From positions 2,418,001 to 2,482,000 of the forward strand of contig NZ_CP019605.1 in assembly GCF_001997295.1 (NCBI RefSeq): a DNA stretch of 64,000 bases, written 5' to 3'. The notes below the pieces were generated by a model. It made no database searches, was not told the origin of the DNA, and worked only from the letters and a program-made list of their open reading frames with translations. Positions 17,030 to 27,581 of the stretch are shown piece by piece. The DNA comes from Tessaracoccus flavus. GTDB taxonomy: Bacteria > Actinomycetota > Actinomycetes > Propionibacteriales > Propionibacteriaceae. The translations under genes and the position numbers were made by a program. Each line of letters starts with the position of its first letter. Positions within the stretch are counted from its first letter, which is position 1.

Positions 17030-17527
17030 ACGCCGACGGGACTGGGATGTTTGCATCAATATCGCGAAAGCCCTTGCGGGTCCTGCAGGAGAGGAGTAGA
17101 CATCTCTTACGCACTCCCCGGAGTGCGGAGGACAGTCAAACCACCGTCCCTACCTTCTTTCGATAGTTGGAAGGGCTCGCAGGCGGCGAGCGGACGGCAC
17201 GGCGGATCGTCCTCGACAGAAGAGTCGCTTCTCTTCGTCACCCGGATGGGTCCTCAAAGCCCCCCTCCCAGGCTGACGTAAGTCGCCGGGACCGTCGAGA
17301 CGAGACGGTGGGGCCGCGATCCCATCCAGACCTGCGGGGTCGTCCCCCACGGGTCAACCGGGAAGGAACAGCTCTTCTTCCTCCGTTTCACGGGCTGCGG
17401 CTCGTGGGTCCGCCGGGCGAGGCGGACGGAGAAATACCCGAGCGTCCTTCCAGATCCGCGAGGTCGCCCTCCGCGAATCACCCCTAGGGGGCCCGAGCAA
17501 CTCATACTTGTTCGGGCCCCCGCCTTT
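17030..17527 (+). ncRNA. candidate structured non-coding RNA (about 0.45-0.5 kb)
   Basis: About 940 bp (16640-17580) has no credible protein gene on either strand, yet ends in a strong plus-strand terminator. Within it several local stems are perfect: CGCACTCC/GGAGTGCG near 17111-17128, AGAAGAG/CTTCTCT near 17217-17233, ACCGTC/GACGGT near 17290-17308 and GTCCGCC/GGCGGAC near 17407-17426. The 5' end is my estimate and no convincing promoter was found. It is not RNase P RNA or tmRNA: neither the GAGGAAAGTCC box nor a 3' tRNA-like T arm with CCA is present. Covariation across relatives would be decisive. Confidence 0.4.
17487..17527 (+). terminator. strong intrinsic terminator of the protein-free transcript
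   Basis: A 14-bp stem, GGGGGCCCGAGCAA (17487-17500) with TTGTTCGGGCCCCC (17508-17521), has one G-T pair, a 7-nt loop and the tail GCCTTTT. There is no T tract on the other strand, so it stops rightward transcription that starts in the gap. Confidence 0.85.
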
Positions 17528-17567
17528 TCGCTGTCGCCGTCGTCAGTTGAGTGCGGTCGGGGTTCCC

Positions 17568-17580
17568 TAGGATCGGGTCA
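17568..17580 (+). promoter_or_regulatory. -10 box placing transcription start at the ATG (leaderless candidate)
   Basis: TAGGAT (17568-17573) is followed by six bases and then the ATG of the 2-hydroxyacid dehydrogenase gene at 17580. There is no Shine-Dalgarno, which suggests a leaderless mRNA. A TTGA lies at 17547-17550. Confidence 0.45.
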
Positions 17581-18650
17581 TGTCAGCAGAGCGTCTCAAG
17601 GTCCTCCTCCCCTCCAGCCTCCCCTTGGATCCGCAGCTCCCGCCCGGCGTCGAGGCGATCGCCTACGACCCCGAGCAACCGGTGCCGGTGGAGCACCGGG
17701 ACGCCGAAGTGCTCGTGGTCTGGGGCAACCGCGGTCGGCACCTGCGTGAGGCCGCCCAGCACATGCCAAACCTCCGGCTGGTCCAGGGTCTGATGGCGGG
17801 CCCCGACCAGCTGCTCCGGGTCGGGTTCGGCCCGGACGTCACCATCTGCTCAGGTGTCGGCCTGCACGACCAGACCGTTTCCGAGCACGCGCTCGCCCTC
17901 GTCCTGGCGCTCGTCCGGCGCGTCCCGCAGTCCCTCGCCGCCCAGCGCGAACACCGGTGGGCCACCGAGTTGGCCGGCGCGCAGCCCTTGCGCCCGGCAG
18001 GTCCCATCACGACGATGCTCGACGCCCGCGTCCTGATCTGGGGGTTCGGCTCCATCGGCACGACGCTGGCCCCCCTCCTGGCCGCCATGGGGGCAACGGT
18101 CACCGGGGCCGCCAGGTCGGCCGGTGAGCGCGCAGGGTTCCGCGTCGTCGACGATTCCGGGCTCGCCGCCGAACTGGCGCGCACAGACATCCTCGTCATG
18201 CTGCTGCCGGCCTCAGAGCACACTGAGAACGCACTGAACGCCGAGCGCCTGCGGCAGCTCAAGCGCGACGCCTACCTCGTCAACGTTGGCCGCGGCGTCA
18301 CCGTCGACGAAACGGCGCTCCTCGACGCTCTGGCTTCGGGTCGCCTGGGCGGGGCCGCGCTGGATGTGATGCAGACCGAACCACTCCCGCCTGACTCCCC
18401 GCTCTGGGATGCGCCGAACGTCCTGCTGACGCCCCACAACGCCGGAGGGCGTCCAGTGGGTGTCGACGACCTCATTGCCACGAACGTCCGGGCGCTGCTC
18501 GCTGGGGGAGCCTGCGCAACGTCGTGGCCTGACCGCCCTGCGACTATCGAGCGCCAGGGGTCGTCGACCGGCGGATCTGGTGGCGTAGTCGCTGTCAGAT
18601 CTGACGGCCGAGCGCCTATCAGCTGCTCAGCATCACCTGTCCGCCGGTGA
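17580..18650 (+). CDS. D-isomer-specific 2-hydroxyacid dehydrogenase family protein
   Basis: The 356-residue protein has the split Rossmann layout of this family. A substrate domain covers residues 1-100. The NAD-binding domain has ARVLIWGFGSIGTTLAPLL (G-x-G-x-x-G near residues 155-160), and the catalytic Arg segment lies in VNVGRGVTVDE. The Glu lies in DVMQTEPLP and the His in LLTPHNAGG. It would interconvert a 2-oxoacid and a D-2-hydroxyacid with NAD(P)H. About 40 extra low-complexity residues (Ser/Gly-rich) follow the usual end. The last 32 bp overlap the convergent SDR gene, so the tail may result from loss of an earlier stop codon. No operon partner is evident. Confidence 0.82.
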   Translation: MSAERLKVLLPSSLPLDPQLPPGVEAIAYDPEQPVPVEHRDAEVLVVWGNRGRHLREAAQHMPNLRLVQGLMAGPDQLLRVGFGPDVTICSGVGLHDQTVSEHALALVLALVRRVPQSLAAQREHRWATELAGAQPLRPAGPITTMLDARVLIWGFGSIGTTLAPLLAAMGATVTGAARSAGERAGFRVVDDSGLAAELARTDILVMLLPASEHTENALNAERLRQLKRDAYLVNVGRGVTVDETALLDALASGRLGGAALDVMQTEPLPPDSPLWDAPNVLLTPHNAGGRPVGVDDLIATNVRALLAGGACATSWPDRPATIERQGSSTGGSGGVVAVRSDGRAPISCSASPVRR

Positions 18651-19725
18651 CGGGGACGGCCTGGCCGGTCTCGTAGGCCTGCTCGACGATGTAGTACACC
18701 GCCCGCATCACATCCGCGCCTGTGGTGCCGCGACGCAGCGGCACCTTCGACTCGTAGAACTCGCGCACCTCGTCGACCGTCGTGGCGCCGGGCACCTTGC
18801 CGGAGCGCAGGTACTGCACGAACAGCCCCTTGTCGGGGTCGGACCACAGCGGGCCGTCGTAGAAGTTGCCGGGGCAGATCGCGTTGACCTTGACTCCGTG
18901 CTCGACGAGCTCCAGCGCGAAGCTCTGCACCAGGCCGAGCCCGCCGAACTTCGAGCCCGCGTAGGCGCCGTTCTTGTTCGAGCCGGTCAGCCCGGACTTG
19001 GAGTTGATCTGGATGACGTCGGTGAGCCAATCGGGGGCCGTGCGGTGCTGGGCAGCCAGCAGCCGGCCGAGGTGCTTGGTGACGAGGAAGAACGCCGTGT
19101 AGTTGATGTCGGTGGTCAGCGCGAACGACGACAGGTCCTGCTCCAGCACGCTTCCGGCGCGCACGATCCCGGCGTTGGACACCACCAGGTCGAGACCGCC
19201 GGTGGTCGCCGCGATCTGTTCGGCCATGGCCTGCACCGACGCCTCGTCGGCCACGTTGACGGTGATCGCCGCGGCGCGGTGATCGCCCACCTCGGCGGCC
19301 AGTGCGGATGCGCCGTCGCCGTTCAGATCGGCGATGTAGACGAACGCGCCGGAGTCCACCAGCCCGTGGACGATCTCCGCGCCGAAACCCTGCGCCCCAC
19401 CCGTGACCACGGCCACCTTGCCCGACACGACGGCCGAGCGGGAGGCCGCGCTACGCGCCTCGGTATCCCGGGCACCCGGTAGACGGTTCACCTCACCGAG
19501 GGTGCGCACGGAGAACGCGACCTGTTCCTCACCCACCTCGACGACGACCCCACCCGGCAGCGGAAGCTCGGCTTCGGCGAGAGCCGCAGGCAGGTCGTCG
19601 GCGCTGCCTGCCCGAACCTGCGCCGGTGACTCCCCACCCCCGGGCGTGTGCGAAACGAGCACCGGGGCGCCATGCCGGGCGAGGTAGGCGCCCCGCACCA
19701 GCGGCGCGATCTCCAGCAACGTCAT
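18619..19725 (-). CDS. short-chain dehydrogenase/reductase with ~100-residue N-terminal extension
   Basis: Residues ~103-368 are a classical SDR with the nucleotide loop VVTGGAQGFGAEIV, NAG in VVSNAGIVRAG, a Ser in INSKSGLTG and the Y-x-x-x-K catalytic pair in AYAGSKFG. Its end, VPVTGGQVMLSS, resembles sorbitol-6-phosphate dehydrogenase-like enzymes. Residues 1-100 form an extra domain (YLARHGAPVLVSHTPGGGE) that I do not recognise; a similar order occurs in aldolase-SDR fusions, but no aldolase motif is visible. The ATG overlaps the PHP gene stop by 4 bp, so it is the last gene of the DeoR-E2-E3-E1-PHP-SDR operon. The substrate is probably a sugar or polyol derivative, by family only. Confidence 0.82.
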   Translation of the reverse strand: MTLLEIAPLVRGAYLARHGAPVLVSHTPGGGESPAQVRAGSADDLPAALAEAELPLPGGVVVEVGEEQVAFSVRTLGEVNRLPGARDTEARSAASRSAVVSGKVAVVTGGAQGFGAEIVHGLVDSGAFVYIADLNGDGASALAAEVGDHRAAAITVNVADEASVQAMAEQIAATTGGLDLVVSNAGIVRAGSVLEQDLSSFALTTDINYTAFFLVTKHLGRLLAAQHRTAPDWLTDVIQINSKSGLTGSNKNGAYAGSKFGGLGLVQSFALELVEHGVKVNAICPGNFYDGPLWSDPDKGLFVQYLRSGKVPGATTVDEVREFYESKVPLRRGTTGADVMRAVYYIVEQAYETGQAVPVTGGQVMLSS

Positions 19726-21062
19726 GACCCAGACCCCCGCAGACGTTCGGCCGCCTCGACGACGGTGAGCCCGTCACGCACCAGCGCGCGGCCGAGCTCC
19801 GCGTAGCGGCCCACCCGATCCACCAACGCCAGCGACGCCACCGGCGAGTCGGGCGCGAACAGGCCCAGGCTGCCGTCGAGGTCGGCGAGCTTCTCGTGCG
19901 CGACCAGCGCCCAGGTCGCCTCGTTCAGATGCGCGAGCTCGGAGCGCTGCAGTTCGGGGCAGTTGAACTGCTGCCGGGGGGTGTTGATGTCGACGCCCGA
20001 CACCTCGACCATGCCGTGCTCTCGCGCAAGCTCGGCGATGCGGGCCATCTGCTCGGGGGTGTTGCGCGGGGGCATGTAGGTGACGGCCGGCATCCCGAGC
20101 CGCTGCAGCTCGCCGAACAGCTCCTCGAGGAAGTCGTCCTCGAACTTCTCCGCCTTCTTATCGCCCGTCGGCGACGCGGTCACGTCGCCCAGGTAGGCGT
20201 AGGCCGGGATCGCGTCGATCTCGCGGGCGAAGGCGACGACCTCGGCCATCGTCGGGCACTCCGTGCGGTCCGGCACAACGTAGATCTGGTCGAGGAACTC
20301 CGCCTTCATGACGCCGAGGAGGTCGAACGTGAGGTGCGGGTTGTCCTCGTCGGCGAGCCTGTCGGCCAGCGCGCCTGACGGGTTCAGCCCCATCTCCCGC
20401 AGCCCGTCCACCAGGGACTCACCCCTGCCGAAGCGTGCGATCAGCATGCCGGCCATGGCCGCGAGCAGGTGCCGCTCAGTGATCGTGCCCCCGGCGAGGA
20501 ACTGCGACCGACCGACGATGTGGGTCTCCAGGTCGATCAGCTCCGCGCCGAGCGGTTCCAGGATGGCGTTGGCCCGATCGACCATCGCCGCAGTCCGCCG
20601 GAGCCGCGCCTCGCGGATGGGCTTGAGGAAGTCGGCGACGGCGTCGCGGGAGCGGGCAGGGATGGCCTGGACCGTCATGTAGGCGATGCCGGCGGTGTCG
20701 GGGTTGTTGAGCTTGCGGTCGTGGAGCGGGGCGGTGCCCTGCTCCACCTCCTCGGCCGAGTACAGATACACCCGGCACTCGAAGCCGGTGACCGACCCCA
20801 TGCCCAGAAGTGCGGCGGCCGCGGTGAGTTCACCGGCGGCCGCTGCCGAGTCGTGGTCGACCGATCCCACCACCATCAGCCCGGCCTCCCGCGCCTTGAG
20901 CGCCGCCATAGCGGGGGTGTACGGGCTGAAGCTGTAGATGGTGTGGACGTGATTGTTCGACTCGGTGACGAAGTCGGGGAACTGCGGCTTACCGGCGAGG
21001 TAGTCCTGCAGAGCCGCTACCCGCTCGCCGGGAGTCCGGGTGGGTTCGTTGATCGTGCGCAT
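19722..21062 (-). CDS. PHP-superfamily metal-dependent hydrolase-like protein
   Basis: The 446-residue protein has the PHP metal-site start [15 protein letters not shown] (H-x-H-x-x-Y-S), followed by VVGSVDHDS. Later metal-ligand segments are [11 protein letters not shown] and [20 protein letters not shown] proteins include histidinol-phosphatase, the DNA polymerase III PHP domain and phosphoesterases. The polymerase and HisK contexts are absent, so a sugar-phosphate hydrolase is possible. It lies 21 bp after the fused E1 gene and overlaps the SDR by ATGA, so it acts with the 2-oxo acid dehydrogenase complex genes in the same transcript. I do not know a characterised PHP protein with this partnership. 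Confidence 0.7.
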   Translation of the reverse strand: MRTINEPTRTPGERVAALQDYLAGKPQFPDFVTESNNHVHTIYSFSPYTPAMAALKAREAGLMVVGSVDHDSAAAAGELTAAAALLGMGSVTGFECRVYLYSAEEVEQGTAPLHDRKLNNPDTAGIAYMTVQAIPARSRDAVADFLKPIREARLRRTAAMVDRANAILEPLGAELIDLETHIVGRSQFLAGGTITERHLLAAMAGMLIARFGRGESLVDGLREMGLNPSGALADRLADEDNPHLTFDLLGVMKAEFLDQIYVVPDRTECPTMAEVVAFAREIDAIPAYAYLGDVTASPTGDKKAEKFEDDFLEELFGELQRLGMPAVTYMPPRNTPEQMARIAELAREHGMVEVSGVDINTPRQQFNCPELQRSELAHLNEATWALVAHEKLADLDGSLGLFAPDSPVASLALVDRVGRYAELGRALVRDGLTVVEAAERLRGSGS

Positions 21063-21083
21063 CGAAGTCCTTCTTCAGCTCGG

Positions 21084-23540
<2,457 letters not shown>

Positions 23541-23564
23541 GTGGGGTGTCTCCTCTTGACTTTC

Positions 23565-24938
23565 TCAGACCTGGGCGGCCCAGGCCGCCTCTCGGATGAG
23601 TTCGCTGACGGTGGGGTGGGGGTAGACGACCTGGCGGAGGTCGTGGATGCTGAGTTCGGTCTCGAGCACCACGGAGGCGCCCCAGATCGTTTCGGACGCG
23701 TAGGTGCCGAGGACGTTGACGCCGAGCACCTGGCCCGTGGTGGAGTCGTAGACCAGCTTGCAGGCCCCGGGTGCCTTGACGCCCGCCTCGGCGACGAAAC
23801 GCCCGGACAGGTAGCCGGGCACGGTCACGGTGCCGACGGCGCGACCCTCGGCCCGCGCCTGGGACTCAGTGGCCCCGATGCCGGCGGCCTCGGGGTTCGA
23901 GTACACGGCCCAGGGGATGGTGTTCCAGCGCATCCGCTCGCCGCGCAGGTGCGCGTCGGGGTCCAGGATGTTGGCCGCAGCGATCTCGCCCATGCGGTAG
24001 GCGGCGTGCGCGAGGAGCGATCTGCCCGTCACGTCGCCGACCGCCCACACGTTGGGCAGGTTGGTGCGCATCCGCTCGTCGACCACTACGCCCTTGCCCG
24101 AGTGCTCGAGGCCGGTGTTCTCGGCGCCCCAGCCCTGCACAGCCGGTCGCCGACCGACCGCCATCAGCACGACCTCGGCCTCGACGGACTGCTCGGAGCC
24201 GTCCTTTGCCGAGTACCGGACGACGCCGCCGTCGATGGCGGTGACCCTGGACTCCAGCTGGAACGAGACGTCGGCCAGTCCTTTGCGGAGCTGGGCGGCC
24301 AGGTCGTCGTCCATGAAGGGGACGATCTCGGGCAGCATCTCGATCACAGTGACCTCGGAGCCCAGCATCGCAAAGAGGCTGGCGAACTCCAGGCCGATGA
24401 CTCCCCCGCCGATGACGGCGAGTCGGGCGGGGATCTCCTCGATGGCGAGCAGTCCGGTGGAATCGACCACCGCGGGGTTGTCCGCGGCCCCCGGGATGGG
24501 CGGCATGACGGGCACCGATCCGGTGGCCAGGATGACGTGGCGGGCTGAGTAGGTTTCCTCGCCGACGGTGACTCGCCCGGGCCCGTCGAACCTGCCGTGT
24601 CCCTTGACGACGGTGACGCCGGCCTTCTTCTCGGCCGCCCCGACCCCTCCGACGAGGGTGCTGACTGTCTTGGCTTTCCAGGCCTGCATCTCGGCCCAGT
24701 CGACGGTGATGTCCGGGGCGTGGACGCCCTGCGCCCCGGCATGCCGGGCATGGTCGTAGGTCTTCGCGGCGCCGAGCAGTGCCTTGGTGGGGATGCAGCC
24801 GACGTTGAGGCAGGTCCCGCCGAGGGCCTCGGCCTCGATCAGCAGCACCTTCTTCTTCGCGTGGCCGAGGCGCTCGGCCGCGATGTAACCGCCGGGGCCG
24901 CCACCCAGGACGATGACGTCGAAGTTCGTCTCACTCAT
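23565..24938 (-). CDS. lpdA: dihydrolipoyl dehydrogenase (E3)
   Basis: The 457-residue flavoprotein has the FAD-binding start FDVIVLGGGPGGYIAAERL and the redox disulfide GGTCLNVGCIPTK (Cys pair about residues 43 and 48). The NAD-binding loop is AVIGGGVIGLEFASLF, the second FAD motif is VWAVGDVTG, and the C-terminal interface ends VYPHPTVSELIREA with the H-P-H-P-T-x-S-E catalytic His-Glu pair. It reoxidises the dihydrolipoyl arm of E2. It is third in the DeoR-led operon, between E2 and the fused E1. All catalytic residues are intact. Confidence 0.95.
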   Translation of the reverse strand: MSETNFDVIVLGGGPGGYIAAERLGHAKKKVLLIEAEALGGTCLNVGCIPTKALLGAAKTYDHARHAGAQGVHAPDITVDWAEMQAWKAKTVSTLVGGVGAAEKKAGVTVVKGHGRFDGPGRVTVGEETYSARHVILATGSVPVMPPIPGAADNPAVVDSTGLLAIEEIPARLAVIGGGVIGLEFASLFAMLGSEVTVIEMLPEIVPFMDDDLAAQLRKGLADVSFQLESRVTAIDGGVVRYSAKDGSEQSVEAEVVLMAVGRRPAVQGWGAENTGLEHSGKGVVVDERMRTNLPNVWAVGDVTGRSLLAHAAYRMGEIAAANILDPDAHLRGERMRWNTIPWAVYSNPEAAGIGATESQARAEGRAVGTVTVPGYLSGRFVAEAGVKAPGACKLVYDSTTGQVLGVNVLGTYASETIWGASVVLETELSIHDLRQVVYPHPTVSELIREAAWAAQV

Positions 24939-24952
24939 TCGTGTCGCCTCTC

Positions 24953-26317
24953 TCAGCCCAGCACCGTGATGTCGATGTTCTCGACGTACTTGACCAGGTC
25001 CTGCAGGAATCGGGCCGCGTCGGCGCCGTCGATGACGCGGTGGTCGGCGGTGAGCGAGAAGCCGATGCGCTGCTCCGCCCCCACCGTGCCGTCGTCGTGG
25101 ATCACGGCGCGCGGGAAGATCGCGTCGACGCCGAGGATCGCCACCTGCGGCACGTTGAGGAGCGGGGTGAAGCTCTCGATCCCGAAGCCGCCGAGGTTGG
25201 AGACCGTGAAGGTGGCACCCGCCAGCAGGTCGGGGTCGATCCTGCCGTCGATGGCGGCGAAGGCGAGCTCCTTGCTGGTGGCGGAGAACTCGCGCAGGCT
25301 CATCTGGTTCGCGTTGCGGACCGTGGGAACGAGCAGGCCGCGCGGCGTGTCGACGGCCATGCCCAGGTGGACGTTCTCGAACGTGGTGAGCGTGCCGTCG
25401 GCAAGGTGCGCGTTGTGGTTGGTGTGTTTGGCTGCAGTCTTGATGGCGGCGAAGCCCACGAGGTCGCCGATCGTGACGCCGTTCAGCCCCAGCTCCTCCG
25501 GCGAGCCCTTGAGCTTCGCGCGCAGAGCGAGCAGGCCGGCGGCGCGTGCCGTCGTCGTGTAGGTGAGCTGGGCCGAGCTGGCCAGCGAGTGCATCATGCG
25601 CTCGGCGATCACCTTCCGGACGCCCTTGAGCGGTGTCGCGGTGGAGGGTCCCGGATACTCGCGACCCGAAGCAGCAGCGGTGGCCGGGGTTGCCTCAGCG
25701 GCGGGTTCCGTCGGTGCCGCGAGGTCCCCGGTGGTGATCCGGCCGCCGATTCCGGTGCCGGCGGCGTCCGAGCCGTGCGCCCCGGCGCGGGCAGCCGCGG
25801 CCGTGGAGTTGGACAGGGCCGCGCGCACGTCGCGCTCGATCACGCGACCGCCGGGGCCGGAACCCTCGCTCACCGACGCGATGTCGAGGGAGTTGGCCTG
25901 GGCGAGCGCCCGGGCCCGCGGGCTGGAGGCCCCGGTGGCCGCCGTTCGCGGCGCATCGTCCGCTGCCGGAGCGGAGGGCTCGTCGTCGACGGCGGCGGGT
26001 TCCTCTGTGGACCTGGCAGAGCCATCGTCGCCCGCGCCCGACCAGCCGATCTCGGCGAGGGCGGCCTTCGGGTCCTCACCAGCGGCGCCGACGACGAGCA
26101 GCGGCTCCTTGACGGGCACGTCGTCGCCCTCGTCCCACAGGAGCGCGAGCACGGTGCCCGCTGCGGTGCTGGGCACCTCCATCGAGGCCTTGTCAGTCTC
26201 GACCTCGCAGACGATGGCGTTCTCGGCGACGGCGTCGCCGACCGCCACCAGCCACGACACGATCAGGCACGACTCGACGCTGTTGCCGAGCTGTGGCATG
26301 ACTACGACGGTTGCCAT
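24953..26317 (-). CDS. 2-oxo acid dehydrogenase E2 (dihydrolipoyl acyltransferase)
   Basis: The 454-residue protein has one N-terminal lipoyl domain with Lys43 in EVETDKASM as lipoylation site, then a Pro/Ala/Asp-rich linker. A peripheral-subunit-binding domain follows around residues 130-165 (PRARALAQANSLDIASVSE), with a second partial GGRITTGDL repeat near residue 200. The acyltransferase domain contains RKVIAERMMHSLASSAQ and the catalytic HRVIDGADAARFL. It passes the acyl group from E1 to CoA. It is second in the operon after the DeoR gene. The lipoate ligase gene at 31666 could supply its cofactor. Acyl specificity is not evident. Confidence 0.93.
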   Translation of the reverse strand: MATVVVMPQLGNSVESCLIVSWLVAVGDAVAENAIVCEVETDKASMEVPSTAAGTVLALLWDEGDDVPVKEPLLVVGAAGEDPKAALAEIGWSGAGDDGSARSTEEPAAVDDEPSAPAADDAPRTAATGASSPRARALAQANSLDIASVSEGSGPGGRVIERDVRAALSNSTAAAARAGAHGSDAAGTGIGGRITTGDLAAPTEPAAEATPATAAASGREYPGPSTATPLKGVRKVIAERMMHSLASSAQLTYTTTARAAGLLALRAKLKGSPEELGLNGVTIGDLVGFAAIKTAAKHTNHNAHLADGTLTTFENVHLGMAVDTPRGLLVPTVRNANQMSLREFSATSKELAFAAIDGRIDPDLLAGATFTVSNLGGFGIESFTPLLNVPQVAILGVDAIFPRAVIHDDGTVGAEQRIGFSLTADHRVIDGADAARFLQDLVKYVENIDITVLG

Positions 26318-26332
26318 GGGGTGTTCCTTTAC

Positions 26333-27085
26333 CTAGACGACGAGCACGCGGGTGTGCTCTTCAAGTGATTCGACGGCGCCGGGGGGCAGTCCGTCGTCGG
26401 TGATGACGCCGGTGATCCCGGCCAACGGGAGGAAGCTGACGAAGCCGGCCTGGCCGAACTTGGTGGAGTCCGCGAGCAGCCAGGTCTCCTCGGCGCGGCC
26501 CCGCATCAGGGCCGCCACCTGGCCGCCCTCGACGAAGCGTGTGGTCAGCCCCCGCTCAGGGGAGAAGCCGTCGGTGCCCAGGAACGCGAGGCGCGCGTTG
26601 AAGTCGCCGACCGCGCGCTCGGCGAGCGGCCCCACGAACGACTCGGACTCGCGGCGGAAAACGCCTCCGGTGAGGATCACGCTGACCGACGGATTGATCC
26701 GCGCGTTGTTGAAAACCAGGGCGGAGTTGGTGACGATCTGGACACCCGCCCGGCCGGCCAGCAGTCGCGCGACGAGGGCCGTCGTGGTGCCGGCCTCGAT
26801 CATGACGTTGTCGTCGTCGCGGACCATCGCCGCCGCCGCTGTCGCGATGCGCTGCTTGAGCTCGACGTTCAGCTTCTCGCGCTGCAGGATCGACTTCAGG
26901 GTCGTCGGGCGAGCCCCACCCCTGGTGCGCACGAGCATGCCCTGCTCCTCCAGCGCCCGGAGGTCGCCACGGATCGTCACCTCGGAGACGCCGAGGTCGG
27001 TGGCCAGCGCGGACACGGTGAGGGCTCCTTCACCCGAGAGGCGCGCGAGGATCGCCCCCTCGCGGTCGGCCCGGTCAACGGTCAT
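26333..27085 (-). CDS. DeoR family transcriptional regulator
   Basis: The 250-residue protein has an N-terminal DeoR helix-turn-helix (LTVSALATDLGVSEVTIRGDLRALEEQGMLVRTRGGA). The DeoRC sensor domain has MIEAGTTTALVARLL and LGTDGFSPERGLTT, the D-G-x-x-x-x-x-G-[LV]-T signature. DeoR members sense phosphorylated sugars or intermediates. It is the first gene of the E2-E3-E1-PHP-SDR operon, which points to a sugar- or polyol-phosphate as inducer. Four CGAAAG-like boxes at 11-bp spacing lie directly upstream of its start, so it is likely autoregulated. There is no clear Shine-Dalgarno before the ATG at 27085. Confidence 0.9.
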   Translation of the reverse strand: MTVDRADREGAILARLSGEGALTVSALATDLGVSEVTIRGDLRALEEQGMLVRTRGGARPTTLKSILQREKLNVELKQRIATAAAAMVRDDDNVMIEAGTTTALVARLLAGRAGVQIVTNSALVFNNARINPSVSVILTGGVFRRESESFVGPLAERAVGDFNARLAFLGTDGFSPERGLTTRFVEGGQVAALMRGRAEETWLLADSTKFGQAGFVSFLPLAGITGVITDDGLPPGAVESLEEHTRVLVV

Positions 27086-27088
27086 GAG

Positions 27089-27127
27089 GTTTCGCCACGC
27101 TTTCGAAATGCTTGCGAAGTTCTTTCG
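27089..27127 (-). promoter_or_regulatory. operator array: four 6-mers at exactly 11-bp spacing
   Basis: On the plus strand GTTTCG (27089), CTTTCG (27100), CTTGCG (27111) and CTTTCG (27122) repeat at an exact 11-bp step, about one helical turn. The first box starts 4 bp before the DeoR ATG. Direct repeats on one DNA face fit cooperative binding by a DeoR oligomer. Confidence 0.65.
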
Positions 27128-27221
27128 CTACGACACGCTACCACCTTCACTCGACCTCTGCAGCGGGGCCCGCGAAAACGCGCAACGGCGGCGCAAGGGC
27201 TAGTCCGCGCACTCGGAATGA

Positions 27222-27407
27222 CTATCTCGCCAACGAGGCTATCGAGACATCAGACCTCTCCCGTATCGTGCACCTGCCGCCTGCCGTTCGTTCCGTTGGA
27301 CCACCGTGTACACGGCGACCAAGGGCGACGACGGCCGCTACGAGTTCGGCCAGGAGAACAAGTGGGTGTTCAACAACATCGTCATGTTCGGCAGCTACGG
27401 CCGCTGA
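27222..27407 (+). pseudogene. 3' remnant of an unrecognised gene with intact terminator
   Basis: In the frame ending at TGA 27405-27407 the translation RWTTVYTATKGDDGRYEF and then QENKWVFNNIVMFGSYGR looks like real protein C-terminus. It has aromatic, balanced composition, unlike the Arg/Pro-rich shadow frames. The frame is open only back to 27222, with no ATG and no ribosome site; the only in-frame GTG is at 27306. An intrinsic terminator follows at 27451. I cannot name the family. It is probably the leftover of a deleted gene. Confidence 0.35.
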
Positions 27408-27450
27408 GTTGAGCACCGGACCAACGGTCCGGTCCTCGTCCTGACGAGCA

Positions 27451-27476
27451 GGCGCCCCCCGGCGACGGGGGGCGCC
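27451..27476 (+). terminator. intrinsic terminator
   Basis: Perfect 10-bp stem GGCGCCCCCC (27451-27460) with GGGGGGCGCC (27467-27476), 6-nt loop, then TTTCGTTT. Confidence 0.85.
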
Positions 27477-27491
27477 TTTCGTTTGCAATCC

Positions 27492-27520
27492 TTGTCCGGC
27501 CCTGCGCTCCGCAATAGGCT
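27492..27520 (+). promoter_or_regulatory. promoter of the CPBP/TspO-fusion operon
   Basis: TTGTCC (27492-27497) and TAGGCT (27515-27520) are separated by 17 bp, 25 bp upstream of the mini-ORF start at 27546. Confidence 0.5.
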
Positions 27521-27545
27521 GGCGGTGACTGCTAGGAGGCCCGCC

Positions 27546-27581
27546 ATGACCAACCCCCGCTCGAGGCTGGCCTGCGCCTGA
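27546..27581 (+). CDS. 11-codon upstream ORF (leader peptide MTNPRSRLACA)
   Basis: ATG at 27546 has a strong AGGAGG at 27533-27538, and the ORF encodes MTNPRSRLACA before TGA at 27579-27581. That TGA overlaps the ATG of the CPBP gene (TGATG). The CPBP gene has no ribosome site of its own, so its translation would depend on re-initiation after this mini-ORF. A sequencing frameshift joining the two is the alternative. Confidence 0.5.
   Translation: MTNPRSRLACA

Noticed and set aside
17030..17527. RNase P RNA or tmRNA
   Set aside because: The RNase P GAGGAAAGTCC/ACAGAAA core pair is absent apart from an isolated ACAGAA. No tmRNA tag reading frame or tRNA-like 3' end with CCA was found.
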